Part shown: piece by piece, positions 23,117 through 31,656 of the stretch | Position numbering within the stretch: position 1 is the first letter of the stretch | Layout: every line of letters begins with the position of its first letter | Assembly: GCA_018713805.1 (NCBI GenBank) | Contig: DVOF01000142.1 | Coordinates: forward strand, 1-31,656 | DNA: 31,656 nt | DNA from: Candidatus Aphodoplasma excrementigallinarum | GTDB lineage: Bacteria > Bacillota > Clostridia > UBA1381 > UMGS1253 | Direction of reading: 5' to 3' | Made by a program: the position numbers and the translations under genes | The notes under the pieces: generated by a model | Database searches by the model: none | The model's input: only the letters and a program-made list of their open reading frames with translations | Told to the model about the DNA's origin: nothing

Positions 23117-26100
23117 ATCCTTTGCCGATAAGACGCGCCTGACGTTTGAGCCGGGCGTGACGTCGGTCGTAGGGCCGAACGGGAGCGGGAAAAGCAATAT
23201 TTCCGACGCGATCCGCTGGGTCATGGGCGAAATGAGCGCAAAGAGCCTGCGCGGGGCGAACATGCAGGACGTGATTTTCGCCGGGACGCAGACGCGCAAG
23301 CCGCTCGGCTTTGCACAGGTGAGCCTGACGCTCGACAACAGCGACCATGCGCTCGACATTGAATATGGCGAGGTCACGGTGACGCGGCGGGTATACCGCA
23401 GCGGCGAGAGCGAATATTCCATCAACGGCGCGCCATGCCGGCTTAGGGACATTCACGAGCTGTTCATGGACACGGGGCTGGGCCGGGACGGTTATTCGAT
23501 CATCGGGCAGGGAAAGGTCAACGAAATTATTTCCGGCAAAGCGGACGACCGGCGCGGTATCTTTGACGAGGCGGCGGGCATTTCGAAGTACCGCCATCGG
23601 AAGGAGGAGGCGGAGCGCAAGCTCGCGCACACGGAGGAGAACCTCATCCGCATAAACGATATCGTAGCGGAGCTTTCCAGCCAGGTGGAGCCGCTTTTGA
23701 AGCAGTCGCAGAAGGCGCGCCAGTACCTTGATTTGCGCGAGGAAATGAAAAAGTTAGAGATCAACCTCTTTTTGCAAACGGTCGATAAGCTCAAGCGGGA
23801 GATTGCGGATACGGCGAAGGCGTTTGCCGTGGTGACGGAGCAGCTTACCGCCATGCAGGCTGATAACGCGAAAACGGACGGAGAGATCGACCGGGTCAAT
23901 GCGCTGGCGGATGAATTGGAGGAGAAAATTGAGGCGCGGCGCGGGGAAAACGCGGACGCGGAGCTTCGCATCAAAGGGCTGCTTGGCGAGGCAGAAGTGC
24001 TCAAAAGCACGGCGGCGTCAAACGAGACGCTGATTGGGCGGATTAAAGGCGAAATCGCCCAGATGGAGCAGAAAATAGAAGGGCTTTCGCAGGCTGCGGA
24101 AGCGATTGTATTAGAAAAGCAGGAAAAGCAGGCGGCGCTGACGCAGCTTGAGGAGGAGGCCGCGCGGGCCGCAGAGGAGAACCAAGCGTTTTCCGGCCGC
24201 GCGCTTGCACTCGGCGAGCAGATCAATTCGATCAAGGCCGGCGTGATTGAAAAACTTAACGATATTGCGGCGTTGAAGGCGCGGCTCAGCTCGCTCGAGG
24301 CATTTAAAAAGAGCTTTCTCCAGCGTCGTGAGGCAATCCAGCTTGAAAAGGAGAGCATGGGCGCCGAACTTGCGCAGATCGAGGAAGCGCGGCAGGCGGG
24401 CGTGCAAGCGGCGGAGGCGGCACAGCGCCGCATGGACGCAGAGCAGAAGGAGCTTGCCTCGCTTACGGAAAAGATGGAGACGGCGCAGCGCACGCTTGCC
24501 GCGGCAAAGGACGACGCGGCGGCGAAAAATGCGGCGCTTACGCGGGAGCTGTCGCGCCTGCACATGCTAGTTGAAATGGAAAAGGATTTTGAAGGCTTTG
24601 CCAAGAGTGTCAAGGGCGTGCTTGCAGCGCATAAAAACGGACGGCTCGGCGGCGCGAAGGTGTACGGCGCGCTGTCATCGCTGATCGGCGTTCCGAAGCA
24701 GTACGTCACGGCGGTCGAGGCTCTGCTCGGCGGGGCGCTCCAAAACGTGGTTGTCGAAAGCGAGCAGGACGCAAAAACGGTGATCGAATACCTCAAGCGC
24801 AACCACTTGGGCCGCGTGACGTTCCTGCCGGTGACGTCGGTCAAGGGCCGCATGCTCGAAAACCAGCGCGCCGCTGCGGCGTGCCCTGGCTATATTGGCC
24901 TTGCGAGCGAGCTCGTGTCGTGCGATGCGCGCTATGGGGAAATTATTTCAAGCCTGCTCGGCAGGTGCGTGGTCGTCGACACAATGGATCACGCAATCGC
25001 CATGAGCCGGAAGTTCGGGTACAAATTCCGCGTGGCGACGCTGGAGGGCGAACTGCTTAATGCCGGCGGGTCGATCACGGGCGGCAGCATGAACAAGACG
25101 ACGGGGCTGCTCAGCCGCGCGGCGGAAATACATGCACTGCGCGCCTCGACGCAGGAAAAGCAGGCCGCGCTGGACGGCGTGCTTGCGCAGCAGGCCGCGC
25201 TCGAACAGGAGATGGAACAGTTTGCGGCGGCGCGGCGCGGCGCGGATGCGCTTCTGCGCACGGCGGAACAGGATTTGATCCGCGCGCGGGCGGAGCAGGA
25301 GCATGTCGAAAGCCTGGCGCAGGCGAAGAAGCTTTCCGGCGAGTCGATGGAGGGCGAGCTTGCGCAGATAGAGGAACAGATCAAAGACGCAAACGAGCAG
25401 ATTGCCGAGCTGATCAACGAGACGACGAAGGAAGAACTTACGATCGAGGCGGATCAGCAGAAGGCCGCGGAGCAGGAGGCTGCGCTTGCGGAGCATGAGG
25501 CTACGCGCGGCGAGATTGCGGCGCGCGTCAATGAAAAAAATATCGCGCTGACTGCGGCGCGCAAAGACATTGCCGCATGCGACTACCGGATCCGTGATGC
25601 AAAGGCGCAGGCCGAGACGGCGCGCGGCGAGATTGCGGCGAAACAGGCGGATATAGATGGGCTGAAAGAAAAAAACAGTTCGATCGCGGCGCAGGTCCGG
25701 GACAAGGAAGAACAGGCCGCCGCGGCGCAGGAACAGGCTAAAACGCTGCTCGGCGCAGTCGCTGTGCTGTGCGAGCAGCGCGACGCGGCGCGGACGCGTG
25801 CGCGCAGTTTACTGGAGGAAAACAAGGAGGCGCGCGAGCAGATATACGCGCTCAAGGAGGAACAAAGCCGGATCGACAACAAGCGTACCCGGCAGGAGAG
25901 CGAGCTCGATACTATTACGGCGAAAATTTGGGAAGAATACGAAGTGACATACCTGAGCGCAAAAGAATACGAGGTCGACATCGGGCCGGCCGGCGTGGCA
26001 AAGTCGCGCGTGGGCGAGCTGCGCGCAAAGATACGCGCGCTCGGGAACGTCAATGTCGACGCAATCGAGGAATATAAGTCCGTCAAGGAGCGGTTCGACT

Positions 26101-26660
26101 TTCTGTCGGGGCAGGCGGCTGACCTCGCCGGGGCGAAGGAAAGCCTCGAAAAGCTGATTGAGTCGATCCAGGAGAAGATGAAAAAGCAGTTTAAGGAGCA
26201 GTTTGCGGTGATTGGCCGCTATTTTTCCGAGACGTTTGCCGAGCTGTTTGGCGGCGGGCGGGCGGAGCTCCGCCTGACTGACCCGGGCGACGTGCTGGGC
26301 AGTGGGGTTGAGATCGACGCGCAGCCGCCGGGCAAGAAGCTGCAAAACCTGAGCCTGTTGTCGGGCGGGGAGATGGCGTTTACGGCGATTGCGTTGCTGT
26401 TTGCAATCTTGAAGGTGCGCCCCACGCCGTTCTGCGTGCTCGACGAGATCGAGGCGGCGCTCGACGAGGCGAACGTGTACCGCTTTGCCGACTATGTCAA
26501 AGCGTACAGCAAAAAGACGCAGTTTATCTTAGTGACGCACCGGCGTGGCACCATGGAGGCGGCAGACCTGCTCTACGGTGTGACCATGCAGGAAAAGGGC
26601 GTGTCGAAGCTTTTGGCGCTGCATTTGGACGAGGCGGTCCGGACGGCGCAGGCAAAATAA
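23082..26660 (+). CDS. smc: Chromosome segregation protein SMC
   Basis: 1192 residues. It forms the ring-shaped condensin with ScpA and ScpB that organises the chromosome. Seen in order: Walker A GPNGSGKS (31-38), a long coiled coil (about 160-500), the hinge (about 505-670, with GGSITGGSMNK near its end), a second coiled coil (670-1030), the ABC signature LSGGE (1093-1097) and Walker B FCVLDE (1117-1122). The start is TTG 23082, which begins the standard MYLKGIELIGFKSFADKT and is preceded by AAGGGGAGAG. The coils are rich in alanine and glutamate because of the high GC content. Confidence 0.98.
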   Translation: MYLKGIELIGFKSFADKTRLTFEPGVTSVVGPNGSGKSNISDAIRWVMGEMSAKSLRGANMQDVIFAGTQTRKPLGFAQVSLTLDNSDHALDIEYGEVTVTRRVYRSGESEYSINGAPCRLRDIHELFMDTGLGRDGYSIIGQGKVNEIISGKADDRRGIFDEAAGISKYRHRKEEAERKLAHTEENLIRINDIVAELSSQVEPLLKQSQKARQYLDLREEMKKLEINLFLQTVDKLKREIADTAKAFAVVTEQLTAMQADNAKTDGEIDRVNALADELEEKIEARRGENADAELRIKGLLGEAEVLKSTAASNETLIGRIKGEIAQMEQKIEGLSQAAEAIVLEKQEKQAALTQLEEEAARAAEENQAFSGRALALGEQINSIKAGVIEKLNDIAALKARLSSLEAFKKSFLQRREAIQLEKESMGAELAQIEEARQAGVQAAEAAQRRMDAEQKELASLTEKMETAQRTLAAAKDDAAAKNAALTRELSRLHMLVEMEKDFEGFAKSVKGVLAAHKNGRLGGAKVYGALSSLIGVPKQYVTAVEALLGGALQNVVVESEQDAKTVIEYLKRNHLGRVTFLPVTSVKGRMLENQRAAAACPGYIGLASELVSCDARYGEIISSLLGRCVVVDTMDHAIAMSRKFGYKFRVATLEGELLNAGGSITGGSMNKTTGLLSRAAEIHALRASTQEKQAALDGVLAQQAALEQEMEQFAAARRGADALLRTAEQDLIRARAEQEHVESLAQAKKLSGESMEGELAQIEEQIKDANEQIAELINETTKEELTIEADQQKAAEQEAALAEHEATRGEIAARVNEKNIALTAARKDIAACDYRIRDAKAQAETARGEIAAKQADIDGLKEKNSSIAAQVRDKEEQAAAAQEQAKTLLGAVAVLCEQRDAARTRARSLLEENKEAREQIYALKEEQSRIDNKRTRQESELDTITAKIWEEYEVTYLSAKEYEVDIGPAGVAKSRVGELRAKIRALGNVNVDAIEEYKSVKERFDFLSGQAADLAGAKESLEKLIESIQEKMKKQFKEQFAVIGRYFSETFAELFGGGRAELRLTDPGDVLGSGVEIDAQPPGKKLQNLSLLSGGEMAFTAIALLFAILKVRPTPFCVLDEIEAALDEANVYRFADYVKAYSKKTQFILVTHRRGTMEAADLLYGVTMQEKGVSKLLALHLDEAVRTAQAK

Positions 26661-26688
26661 AGGATGAAACGGGAAAGGATACGGAATA

Positions 26689-27597
26689 ATGGGATTTTTT
26701 GATAAACTGAAACAGGGGCTGAGCAAGACGCGCGACGCGTTTTCTGAAAAGGTGAACTCGGTGTTTGCCACGTTTGTGAAGGTGGACGAGGAACTGTTTG
26801 AGGAGCTGGAAGAGGCGTTGATTACGGCGGACGTCGGGATGGAGACGTCCATGTATATCATAGAGGAGCTGCGCGACCGCGTTAAAAAGGCGCGGATCGA
26901 GGATGCAGACGGCGTAAAGGCAAAATTGCAGGAGATCATCGCTGAGATTATGGCAGAGCAGGAGACGGAGCTTGACCTCTCCGGGACGCCGGCGGTCATC
27001 CTTGTGATTGGCGTCAACGGCGTGGGCAAGACGACCACGATCGGGAAGCTTGCCGCGCGGTTCAAGGCGGACGGCAAGCGGGTCATGCTTGCGGCGGCGG
27101 ATACGTTCCGCGCGGCGGCGATCGACCAGCTGCAAATCTGGGCCGACCGGAGCGGGTGCGAGATCATCAAGCACAGCGAAGGTTCAGACCCGAGCGCCGT
27201 CGTATTCGACGCGGTAAATGCGGCGAAGGCGCGCGGCGTGGACGTACTGATCTGCGACACGGCGGGCCGGCTGCACAATAAAAAGAATCTGATGGACGAA
27301 CTGGGCAAGATAAGCCGCGTGGTGGAGCGGGAAGCGCCCGCTTCGTCGCGCCACGTCTTTTTAGTGCTTGACGCAACGACGGGCCAGAACGCAATCAGCC
27401 AGGCCAAATTGTTCGGCGAGGCGGCCAGCATCGACGGCATCGTGCTGACCAAGCTCGACGGCACGGCAAAGGGCGGCGTTGTGATTGGCATATGCCGGGA
27501 GCAGAACATCCCGGTGCGCTATATCGGCGTCGGGGAAGGCATCGACGATATGCAGCCGTTTGATGCGGCGGATTTTGCAAAGGCGTTGTTTGAATAA
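26689..27597 (+). CDS. ftsY: Signal recognition particle receptor FtsY
   Basis: 302 residues, SRP GTPase that docks ribosome-SRP complexes at the membrane. An N domain (1-95) precedes the G domain with GVNGVGKTT (108-116), DTFRAAA (138-144), DTAGR (190-194) and TKLD (254-257). The long acidic A domain of E. coli FtsY is lacking, as usual in Firmicutes. AAAGGATACGG stands before ATG. It lies 28 bases past smc. Confidence 0.98.
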   Translation: MGFFDKLKQGLSKTRDAFSEKVNSVFATFVKVDEELFEELEEALITADVGMETSMYIIEELRDRVKKARIEDADGVKAKLQEIIAEIMAEQETELDLSGTPAVILVIGVNGVGKTTTIGKLAARFKADGKRVMLAAADTFRAAAIDQLQIWADRSGCEIIKHSEGSDPSAVVFDAVNAAKARGVDVLICDTAGRLHNKKNLMDELGKISRVVEREAPASSRHVFLVLDATTGQNAISQAKLFGEAASIDGIVLTKLDGTAKGGVVIGICREQNIPVRYIGVGEGIDDMQPFDAADFAKALFE

Positions 27598-27672
27598 TTT
27601 GAATTAACCGGGGTTTATGTTTGGTGATTGTCTGCGCGGCGTATTGGGCGCTGCGGAAAGGGTGGTAGCGCA

Positions 27673-30537
27673 ATGGCGTTTGAAATGAGTGATTTTAAAA
27701 AGGCAAAGGACGCGCGCGGCGGGGGAAAATGGGGCGCAAAGGTGCTGATCTGGATTCTGGCGCTGATCTGTGTCGCGCTTGTCGTCGGGTTTTGCGCGTC
27801 TGTGCTGACTGACTATATCCAGATCAAGGAAATCGGGCAGGAGTATGTCAGCGTATTCTGGACGAATATCCGGGTACGGCTGATTGCACAGATCGTCAGC
27901 TTTTTGATCGTGTTTGCGCTGTTTATGGCAAACAACATCGTGCTGCGGCGGATCTCGCTCAAGGAAAACGGCGATTTGGTCCTGATTGCAAAGGTTTTGC
28001 CCATGGTTCTGGTAACGTTTATCATTGCATTCATTGCGAGCCGCTTCATCAGCGACAATGTGTACAGCCGGTTTCTGACGTTTGCCAACTCCACCTCGTT
28101 TAACCGGGTGGATCCGGTGTTTTTCCAGGATATCGGCTACTATATGTTTATCCGGCCGTTTATGGTGTCGTTGATGGACAGCGTCAAGATTATTCTGCTT
28201 ATTCAGACATTGTACACGCTGCTGGTGTATATTCTGCTGCATGCGCGCGGCGGGCTGGAGCATTTTGGGGAGATTTTTCGGAACAAGAGCATTGTCATCC
28301 ACAATATCGTCAATGTGCTGCTCATCTTCATCAGCGTTGCAATCACGTTTAAATATAATGCGGAAGACATTTTGTATGGCAGCTTCGGCGAGCTGTTTGG
28401 CGCAGGATATACCGACATATATGTCTGGACGCCGTTTTTTAACTTTGCGCCTTACCTGCTTTTGGCAGTAGTGGCGGCGACGGTGTTTTTCCTTCTGCGC
28501 GGCAAAATCAAGGCCGGGATACTCAGCGTCTGCGTTTTCCCTGCGGCATGGGTTTTGACCGGCGCGATTGCGCTTGTGGTGCAGACGTTTGTCGTTGCGC
28601 CAAACGATGTGGCGGTCGAAGCGCCGAACATTGCAAACAATATCTATATGACGCGCGAGGCCTATGGGCTTGATAAGATCATCGAGGTGGAGTTTCCGAT
28701 TGAGAATACGCTTAGCGCCGAAGATTTGGAAGAAAACCAGACAACGCTGGAGAATATCCGGATCATTGACTATAACTCCAATGTCACAGCAATGAACAAG
28801 CTGCAAGGGATTAAGCCGTACTATACGTTCAAAAGCGCGGACATCGTGTCGTACGACGTCGATGGGAAGCCGACTGCGGTTGCAATCGGCGCGCGCGAGC
28901 TTGACCCGGAAAAGCTGGCGGCAGAAACAAGCGACACCTATCTGAACAAAACCTACAAGTATACGCACGGCTACGGCGTGGCGGTCAATCCTATGAACGA
29001 GGCGACCCAGGAGGGGCAGCCGAACTTCATTGTGCGCGACATCCCGACCATCTCGGACGCGGGCATGGTCGATGTGACGCAGCCGCGTATCTACTATGGC
29101 GAGTTTACCAATGAACATGTTATCGTCAACACGAAGCTGAAGGAGATCGACTATTCGGAGGGGCAGACGAATGTGGAGTTCTCGTATGACGGTACGGGCG
29201 GCGTCAACTTAAACTGGATGAACCGGATCCTGTTTTCCATGATGTACGGCGACTACAAGATGCTTGTGTCGAACCAGATCACCTCAGAGAGCAAAATCCT
29301 TCCGAACCGGAACATTCTTGAGCGGGTGAAGAAGGTTGCGCCGTTTTTCGAGTACGATGAAAACCCATATCTGCTGATCGACGACAGCGGAAGGCTCAAG
29401 TGGATTATCGACGCGTATGCGACGTCGGAGTATTATCCGTATGCGCAGAAATACGGGAAGTTCAACTATATCCGGAATAGCGCGAAGGCGGTCGTGGACG
29501 CATATGACGGCAGCGTGACGTTCTATATCACGGACGAATCCGACCCGATCGTACAGACGTATAAAAAGATATACCCGAGCCTGTTTTCCAGCGAGCCGAT
29601 CCCGCAGGATTTAAAGCGGCACATCCGCTACCCGGAAAAGCTGTTTAAGATTCAGGCGGAGATGTACAAACAGTACCATATTACCGACGCACATGTCTTC
29701 TATAACAAGAGCGACGTGTGGGACATCGCAAAGGAAAAATACGCCAAGGGCGACAGCCAGTACATCGAGCCGTATTACAATATGATGGAGATCGAGGGCT
29801 TTGACGAGAAGGGCGAAAGCCTGCTGCTTACCATGCCGTTCACCATCCAGAATAAGGATTATATCAGCAGCTGGCTCGCCGCAGGGTCGGACGATAAGTA
29901 TTACGGGAAGCTGGTTTTGTACCGGTTTACCAATGCGGAGAAAAACGCCTACGGCACTATGCAGATGGAGAACCGCATTGACAACGACCCGACGATTTCG
30001 AGCCAGATGACGCTCTGGGGCCAGGGCGGGTCCTCGGTCGTACGGGGCAATATGATCATGGTTCCGATCAAGGATTCCCTGCTGTATGTCGAGCCGGTTT
30101 ACATTACGACGAACAATACGGCGGCCTTCCCGGAGCTGAAGCGTATTATTGTCGCGTATAAAGAAAAAATTGTGATGGAAGCGACCTTGCAGGAATGCTT
30201 TGCCAAGCTGTTCGCCGAGGACGGCACGTCGCAGGGCGGTACGTCCGGGTCATCCCCGGGAGACACAACTGCACAGCCGCCCCTGTTGACGCCGCCCGCT
30301 GAGGGGGGACAGGACGAGGCGGAGCAGATCCTCCTGACGGTGATCGAATTATATGAGCGGTATAAACAGTACAATGCAGAAAACGACTTTGAAAATGCGG
30401 GGAAAATCATGCGCGACATCGACGAAAACCTCAGCCGCGCCAACGAACTGCTTATGCAGGGGACGGAGGAAGGGCAAACTGTGCCGGAGGAGGACGCGGC
30501 GGCAGCCACGTCTACGCCGGATATGCAAACTGAATAG
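27673..30537 (+). CDS. UPF0182 family large membrane protein
   Basis: 954 residues. The N-terminal third has about seven membrane helices (first at about 23-46), followed by a large soluble domain, probably outside the cell, with sequence typical of UPF0182/COG1615 (for example YNMMEIEGFDEKGESLLLTMPFT and SQMTLWGQGGSSVVRGN). After about residue 850 comes a low-complexity linker rich in G, S, T and P, then a helical segment and an acidic tail. The function of the family is not known. The start 27673 follows AAGGGTGG; fifteen upstream in-frame codons are left out. Confidence 0.92.
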   Translation: MAFEMSDFKKAKDARGGGKWGAKVLIWILALICVALVVGFCASVLTDYIQIKEIGQEYVSVFWTNIRVRLIAQIVSFLIVFALFMANNIVLRRISLKENGDLVLIAKVLPMVLVTFIIAFIASRFISDNVYSRFLTFANSTSFNRVDPVFFQDIGYYMFIRPFMVSLMDSVKIILLIQTLYTLLVYILLHARGGLEHFGEIFRNKSIVIHNIVNVLLIFISVAITFKYNAEDILYGSFGELFGAGYTDIYVWTPFFNFAPYLLLAVVAATVFFLLRGKIKAGILSVCVFPAAWVLTGAIALVVQTFVVAPNDVAVEAPNIANNIYMTREAYGLDKIIEVEFPIENTLSAEDLEENQTTLENIRIIDYNSNVTAMNKLQGIKPYYTFKSADIVSYDVDGKPTAVAIGARELDPEKLAAETSDTYLNKTYKYTHGYGVAVNPMNEATQEGQPNFIVRDIPTISDAGMVDVTQPRIYYGEFTNEHVIVNTKLKEIDYSEGQTNVEFSYDGTGGVNLNWMNRILFSMMYGDYKMLVSNQITSESKILPNRNILERVKKVAPFFEYDENPYLLIDDSGRLKWIIDAYATSEYYPYAQKYGKFNYIRNSAKAVVDAYDGSVTFYITDESDPIVQTYKKIYPSLFSSEPIPQDLKRHIRYPEKLFKIQAEMYKQYHITDAHVFYNKSDVWDIAKEKYAKGDSQYIEPYYNMMEIEGFDEKGESLLLTMPFTIQNKDYISSWLAAGSDDKYYGKLVLYRFTNAEKNAYGTMQMENRIDNDPTISSQMTLWGQGGSSVVRGNMIMVPIKDSLLYVEPVYITTNNTAAFPELKRIIVAYKEKIVMEATLQECFAKLFAEDGTSQGGTSGSSPGDTTAQPPLLTPPAEGGQDEAEQILLTVIELYERYKQYNAENDFENAGKIMRDIDENLSRANELLMQGTEEGQTVPEEDAAAATSTPDMQTE

Positions 30538-30550
30538 GTTTTCCGATCAT

Positions 30551-30578
30551 AAAAGGGCGGCCATATGGCCGCCCTTTT
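30551..30578. terminator. Perfect 28-base palindromic terminator after the UPF0182 gene
   Basis: Twelve base pairs (30551-30562 with 30567-30578) around an ATAT loop, with A and T ends, so it can stop transcription both ways. Confidence 0.88.
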
Positions 30579-30665
30579 CGCACGTGCCTGTCCTGCGCTT
30601 CTAAAAAATACATGAAATATTTCCGTGCATTTGTGCATATAAATCTCATTAAGAGGTGAGGCTAT

Positions 30666-31550
30666 ATGAAATGCGCAATCGTTTCGCTTGCAGAAAATGC
30701 ACAGGAACAGCACGGATTGGTCAGATGGATACCTGGCCGGAAAAACAGGATATTCGACCTTGAAGTTGTCCATGCGCAGCAGCCCGTCACGATTTACATC
30801 CTGCCCTATACAAAGGAAGAACTGCGCAGTAAAAAGGAAAAAAAGCAGGCAAAGCTGTTTGCGCGGTGTATCCGGGATCTGCAAAGCAGAAATGTCGGCT
30901 GTGTATATCTGGCCGACGATGTGCTTGATTTCGCGCCGGCCGGGGCGTTCAGCCGGTGCTTCCAGCTTCCCTCCGGCAAGGCAGTGTTTGACCATATGCT
31001 TTGCGAGGCACTGAAATGGTGCGCGAAAAAGGCGCAGCTCGACCTTATGGAGGCGGAGGTTGGGATTTGGCAGGATTGCTTTGATGAGCATGGGTACCGA
31101 ATCCTGGAAAGTGTGTGTGAAGAATTGAAATTTGCGACCCTGTACACCAATTCTGCTGAATCGGCGCGGGTATTTGCGGACAAACTGTATTTGCAGACGG
31201 GATTGTCGCTGAAAATTTCCAAAAAGCTGACTGGCATGAACCGGTGCGACATTGTTATCCTGACCCAAAAGCTGGAGCAGCAAATCGTACGGGAGGACAC
31301 GGTGGTGCTCGACGAGAGCGGCGCGTATCCATATCGTTGCAGAAATACGATGGAGTTTTCTTTGCCGTTTGGGTTCAATGCGCTCATGCCGTATCTGGAC
31401 GGAGCGGACCAGCGCGGCATGGAGTTTCTACTGACTGCATGCGGCGTACGCCTGTATAAGGGGACTGACCTTCCGTCCGAGCTGAAGGAGATTGGATGCT
31501 CGCTCAAAAAAGTCCTATACAAACCGCACAAAACCTGCTTGACAAATTAA
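30666..31550 (+). CDS. Hypothetical protein, unrecognised family
   Basis: 294 residues, soluble, no signal peptide or membrane helix. The N-terminal part has strand-like repeats and a basic stretch (KEELRSKKEKKQAK, about 50-63); the middle and end read like an alternating strand-helix (Rossmann-type) layout, with cysteines spread through it and no classical nucleotide-binding loop. GAGGTGAG (30653-30660) precedes ATG. It stands alone between a terminator and a strong promoter for the next gene. I do not recognise it and give no function. Confidence 0.8.
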   Translation: MKCAIVSLAENAQEQHGLVRWIPGRKNRIFDLEVVHAQQPVTIYILPYTKEELRSKKEKKQAKLFARCIRDLQSRNVGCVYLADDVLDFAPAGAFSRCFQLPSGKAVFDHMLCEALKWCAKKAQLDLMEAEVGIWQDCFDEHGYRILESVCEELKFATLYTNSAESARVFADKLYLQTGLSLKISKKLTGMNRCDIVILTQKLEQQIVREDTVVLDESGAYPYRCRNTMEFSLPFGFNALMPYLDGADQRGMEFLLTACGVRLYKGTDLPSELKEIGCSLKKVLYKPHKTCLTN

Positions 31551-31567
31551 TTGCAAGATAGTATAAT
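31539..31567 (+). promoter_or_regulatory. Full-consensus promoter for a gene beyond the window
   Basis: TTGACA (31539-31544), 17-base spacer, TATAAT (31562-31567): an exact sigma-A consensus promoter, overlapping the end of the preceding gene. Confidence 0.9.
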
Positions 31568-31637
31568 ATATAAAATATATGGGGAATTTGGCAGCTTTGT
31601 TATGAAATCAATCCGAAATTTGAAATACATTTGCTTG

Positions 31638-31656
31638 CTGTCTCTTATACACATCT
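31638..31656. other. Nextera/Tn5 mosaic-end adapter remnant (artefact)
   Basis: The last 19 bases, CTGTCTCTTATACACATCT, are exactly the Tn5 mosaic-end sequence used in Nextera library kits. It abuts the contig end, so it is almost certainly adapter read-through kept in the assembly, not genomic DNA. Confidence 0.95.

Noticed and set aside
23492..24853. Antisense serine/alanine-rich frame in smc
   Set aside because: The low-complexity composition results from the Glu/Ala-rich coiled coil on the coding strand.
27604..29118. Long antisense open frame (504 codons) in the UPF0182 gene
   Set aside because: It is a shadow of the GC-rich coding strand, rich in H, R, D and N without any family pattern, while the opposite strand encodes a full recognised family.
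31638..31656. Transposon Tn5 end
   Set aside because: It is the engineered mosaic end, at the exact contig edge, so a library artefact is far more likely than a real element.

Overview
This is a GC-rich window from a member of the Clostridia (Firmicutes). The evidence is strong AGGAGG-type ribosome binding sites, several TTG starts, sigma-A type promoters, FapR and FabK in the fatty-acid cluster, an FMN riboswitch in front of ribU, and an OLE RNA locus. The genus cannot be fixed from sequence alone. The final 19 bases match the Nextera/Tn5 mosaic-end adapter, so the right edge is an assembly or library artefact rather than genome.

Left part (1-4750): a leftward rubredoxin gene, then about 840 bp without a protein gene. 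That stretch is interpreted as OLE (Ornate, Large, Extremophilic) RNA. It has two promoter-like sites, many nested helices, and 5' and 3' ends that pair over 26 positions. It is followed directly by the gene for its membrane partner OapA, then dxs (isoprenoid synthesis), tlyA and a small four-cysteine protein. This order is the classic OLE neighbourhood, but the xseA/xseB/ispA genes often found upstream are absent. It is the most remarkable system in the window.

Middle part (4735-13400): tcdA (leftward) faces away from an AT-richer, probably acquired GH39-like glycosidase gene. Next come endonuclease IV, the FMN-riboswitch-controlled riboflavin transporter ribU, a DUF368/PopT-type polyprenyl-phosphate transporter whose ribosome binding site lies in a strong hairpin, and secG. 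A four-gene module follows: sigma factor, zinc-type anti-sigma factor and two small membrane proteins, probably for envelope stress. A leftward MATE transporter, whose conserved N-terminus lacks a normal start codon, closes this part.

Right part (13500-31550): the type II fatty-acid synthesis cluster fapR-plsX-fabH-fabK-fabD-fabG-acpP-fabF runs into rnc, a radical SAM gene, a zincin-like gene, smc and ftsY. Several spacers in this run carry perfect hairpins that may tune expression or be processed. A large UPF0182 membrane protein, a strong terminator, an unrecognised 294-residue protein and a full-consensus promoter for a gene beyond the edge end the window. No tRNA, rRNA, CRISPR array or insertion sequence was seen.
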